DNA from: Protopterus annectens
Taxonomy: Eukaryota; Chordata; Ceratodontiformes; Protopteridae
Assembly: GCF_019279795.1 (NCBI RefSeq)
Contig: NC_056745.1
Location: forward strand, 1,493,306,989-1,493,370,988
DNA: 64,000 bases
Reading direction: 5' to 3'
This document shows, piece by piece, positions 62,282 through 64,000 of the stretch. The translations under genes and the position numbers were made by a program. The notes beneath the pieces are model-generated. The model had not been told where the DNA came from and did not search any database. It saw nothing but the letters and a program-made list of their open reading frames with translations. Numbering within the stretch: position 1 is the first letter of the stretch; each line of letters opens with the position of its first letter.

Positions 62282-63975
62282 TTACTTTTTTTTAGTGTTA
62301 CAGTCACCCCCTGCACTGGTTTTAATGATTTTCGTTAAATAAGGGCAATAAAAACTATCACCTTGCTGTATAAATATACAAAATGTACAAATAGCTTCAC
62401 ATTTTTTAGTGTTTCTCTCATATGGTCTAGGTTTAAATTCAACCAAACTTATAATGTTCCTGGCCTTCCTATAAACATATGATGGGGCTTCACCTAAGAT
62501 GTTAATCAGAAAAGGGTTTCCTGTGACAAGTGTCCCAATTTTCTTTAATAACATTTTTGATACTGTGATAATCCAAAGTGTATGTCAGGATCCAACTATT
62601 TTTGTATTTGTTATCTTAAGTGAAGGTGCTTCAGTCCTTTTCAGTTCTATAATGGGTTCCAGGATGTTTTTTAACATCTGACTTTCATAGCCTCTCACTA
62701 GAAAATCATTCTCTAAGTTGTTCACGTTTCTCAAAAATGGTTCCATCTCTGTGGTAATTCTAGCTAGTCTATAGCCTTGGGACTTCACTACATTATACTT
62801 GGTTTTTGTAGGATGTAGACTTTTACTGTGGAGTAATAAGTTAACCCTCGTTGGTTTTCTGAATAGATCAGTGGTGATTCTGTTATTGTTGGTGTCCTTG
62901 GAAATCTGCATATCTAAGAAAGTGGTCGAAGTACAGCTATGGGAAGAGGTAAACTTCAGGAATGGGGTTGTTTGAGGTAAGTGCTAAAACCTCCAAGTTG
63001 CAAGGTGTCACCTTCCCACACAATAAAGATGTCATCAATATAACGGAAATAGCGCATGATATGCTGCATGTAGTCTGTGTTGTTTAACACAAAGTCCCTC
63101 CTCCCATTTGCCCAGGGCTATGTTAGCTATGCTGGGAGCTATGGCAGCATAGCAGGCCTTAGGCATAGGCCAACTAGGCGGCCGCCTAGGGCGCCACTCT
63201 AGCAGGGGTGCTTTTCCAGTATTTATTTGGTGTAGGTAGACACGGGTGGGGGTACCAGGTGGTGCAGTGGGGGGCACCATGGAGCCCTTTCGCCTAGGGC
63301 ACCAGTTGATCTAAGGCCACTCCTGTATGGCAGCCCCCTTTGCTATACCAGTTTTTTGTTTGTAGTGTTTGCCATTGAAAGTAAAGAAATTGAAGTCCAG
63401 TACAAGATTAATGAGCTTGCCTAGCTTTTGTAGTTGTGCCTGTGTACCCTGATTATGTTTCTTAAGACTCCATAGCTGCTGTTATATAGTAATTGTGAGG
63501 GAGCACTGTGTACAAGGATTCCACATCAATAGTTAATAAAATACTGTCAGCTTCCACTGTAATGTTTTCTTATTTTCTTCAAAAAATCCATTGAATCTCT
63601 TATGTATGACTTATTCTTTTCTGCTAGAGGTTTCAGCAAGTAATCAAGGTAAAAGGCTGTGGCTTCAGTAAGGGAACCTCCACTTGCTACCACCAGTCTA
63701 TAAGGTGGGTCTTCTCTGTTCTTGTGTGGCTTTGGTATTCCAAAAAAGTAAGGTAAACGTGGGCATGGGCTCCATAAATAATTATAAAGATTTTCAGTGA
63801 TAAGGTTTTCTTCCCATAATGTGGTGAGATTAGTGCTCCATAAATCATATGCTCTTTTTATGTCACCCATGATAAATAACTCATAAAATCTGTTATCCTC
63901 TAGCATGTTCTCTATCCTTTGGTTGTAGCCAGTGGTATCAGTCACAAGTGTACCTCCTCCCTTGTCTGCCTTCAT
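62282..63975 (-). pseudogene. PLE-3 reverse transcriptase, broken
   Basis: Frame 63975-63547 (MKADKGGGTLVTDTTGYNQR, LPYFFGIPKPHKNREDPPYR, LVVASGGSLTEATAFYLDYL) is RT fingers and early palm. The next 500 bp are broken and contain the hAT MITE. The catalytic YIDD is at 63031-63042 within MRYFRYIDDIFIVW. Frames 62911-62585 (MQISKDTNNNRITTDLFRKP, HSKSLHPTKTKYNVVKSQGY) and 62554-62282 (YVYRKARNIISLVEFKPRPY, with a Cys pair near 62390) finish the domain. At least four frames are needed. Confidence 0.87.
63148..63325. mobile_element. Short hAT-type MITE in PLE-3
   Basis: An exact 8-bp duplication, TATGGCAG, lies at 63140-63147 and 63326-63333. The right end, read inward, is CAGGAGTGGCCTTAGATC; the left is CATAGCAGGCCTTAGGCAT. 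Eight-base duplications and CAGNGGTGGCC-type ends are typical of hAT transposons. The 178-bp insert has no ORF of its own. Confidence 0.8.
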
Positions 63976-64000
63976 TACACACCAGGATTTATCACTGCCA

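Larger units (their letters stand above)
61490..64000 (-). mobile_element. PLE-3, Penelope-like element, runs off the window
   Basis: The minus strand reads RT from the window end (DKGGG box near 63970), a YIDD catalytic box at 63031-63042, GIY-YIG to about 61960, then an AT-rich 3' region with a hammerhead-like fold and a long (TA)n tract. A hAT-type MITE interrupts RT. The 5' part is beyond the window. Confidence 0.88.

Noticed and set aside
63035-63280. Minus-strand ORF of 81 codons in PLE-3
   Set aside because: It is mostly hAT MITE sequence joined to PLE sequence; no conserved domain.
1-64000. tRNA, rRNA or classical retroviral provirus
   Set aside because: No tRNA cloverleaf or rRNA stretch was recognised by eye. 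There are no gag-pro-pol-env genes with LTRs; all RTs are of DIRS, LINE or Penelope type.

Overview
The window looks like intronic DNA of a vertebrate with a very large, repeat-rich genome. A lungfish is my best guess, a salamander or other large-genome vertebrate is possible, and the sequence alone does not decide. The only host coding sequence I can support is two plus-strand exons, 28830-29060 and 30637-30798. Both have good splice sites and whole-codon lengths, and together they encode part of an IPT/TIG repeat of the plexin/MET type. The host gene would have at least 28 kb of intron upstream and 33 kb downstream. Nearly everything else is retrotransposon, in nested layers.

Left half (1-26 kb). 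A LINE 3' end (1360-2326) abuts a broken DIRS element (2327-3779). A minus-strand CR1 LINE (call it CR1-1) then lies in three pieces: 3984-4908, 14587-15390 and 19948-21612. A nearly complete DIRS element (DIRS-2, 4909-14586) splits it, and DIRS-2 is itself split by a second CR1 (CR1-2, 9592-13683). A Penelope-like element (PLE-1, 15391-19947) also sits in CR1-1, with 373-bp direct terminal repeats and an exact 11-bp target duplication. Two degenerate tandem arrays (about 200-bp units at 21640-23600, about 85-bp units at 23640-23990) and a CR1 fragment (24720-26155) follow.

Centre (26-35 kb). The two host exons lie here. PLE-2 (31378-34958, minus) follows, with inverted terminal copies and a 15-bp target duplication.

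Right half (35-64 kb). An old decayed DIRS (DIRS-A, 35161-38546 and 44085-44880) is split by a younger minus-strand DIRS-3 (38547-44084). DIRS-4 (45075-56787) comes next, interrupted by a 6-kb APE-type LINE (LINE-T) that itself carries a short truncated PLE. A second decayed DIRS (DIRS-B, 57172-60990) contains a LINE tail and a 196-bp foldback insertion. PLE-3 (about 61490 to the window end, minus) carries a hAT-type MITE.

How the parts work. DIRS elements encode Gag, RT/RNase H and a tyrosine recombinase, and here keep inverted termini plus an internal complementary region that matches both ends. The LINEs encode an APE endonuclease and RT; CR1 ORF1 carries an SGNH esterase. The PLEs encode an RT and a GIY-YIG endonuclease, and their terminal repeats contain hammerhead-like RNA folds. 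Almost every coding region is broken by frameshifts or stops, so these are mostly relics; DIRS-3 RT, PLE-2 GIY-YIG and PLE-1 ORF1 are the best-preserved frames.
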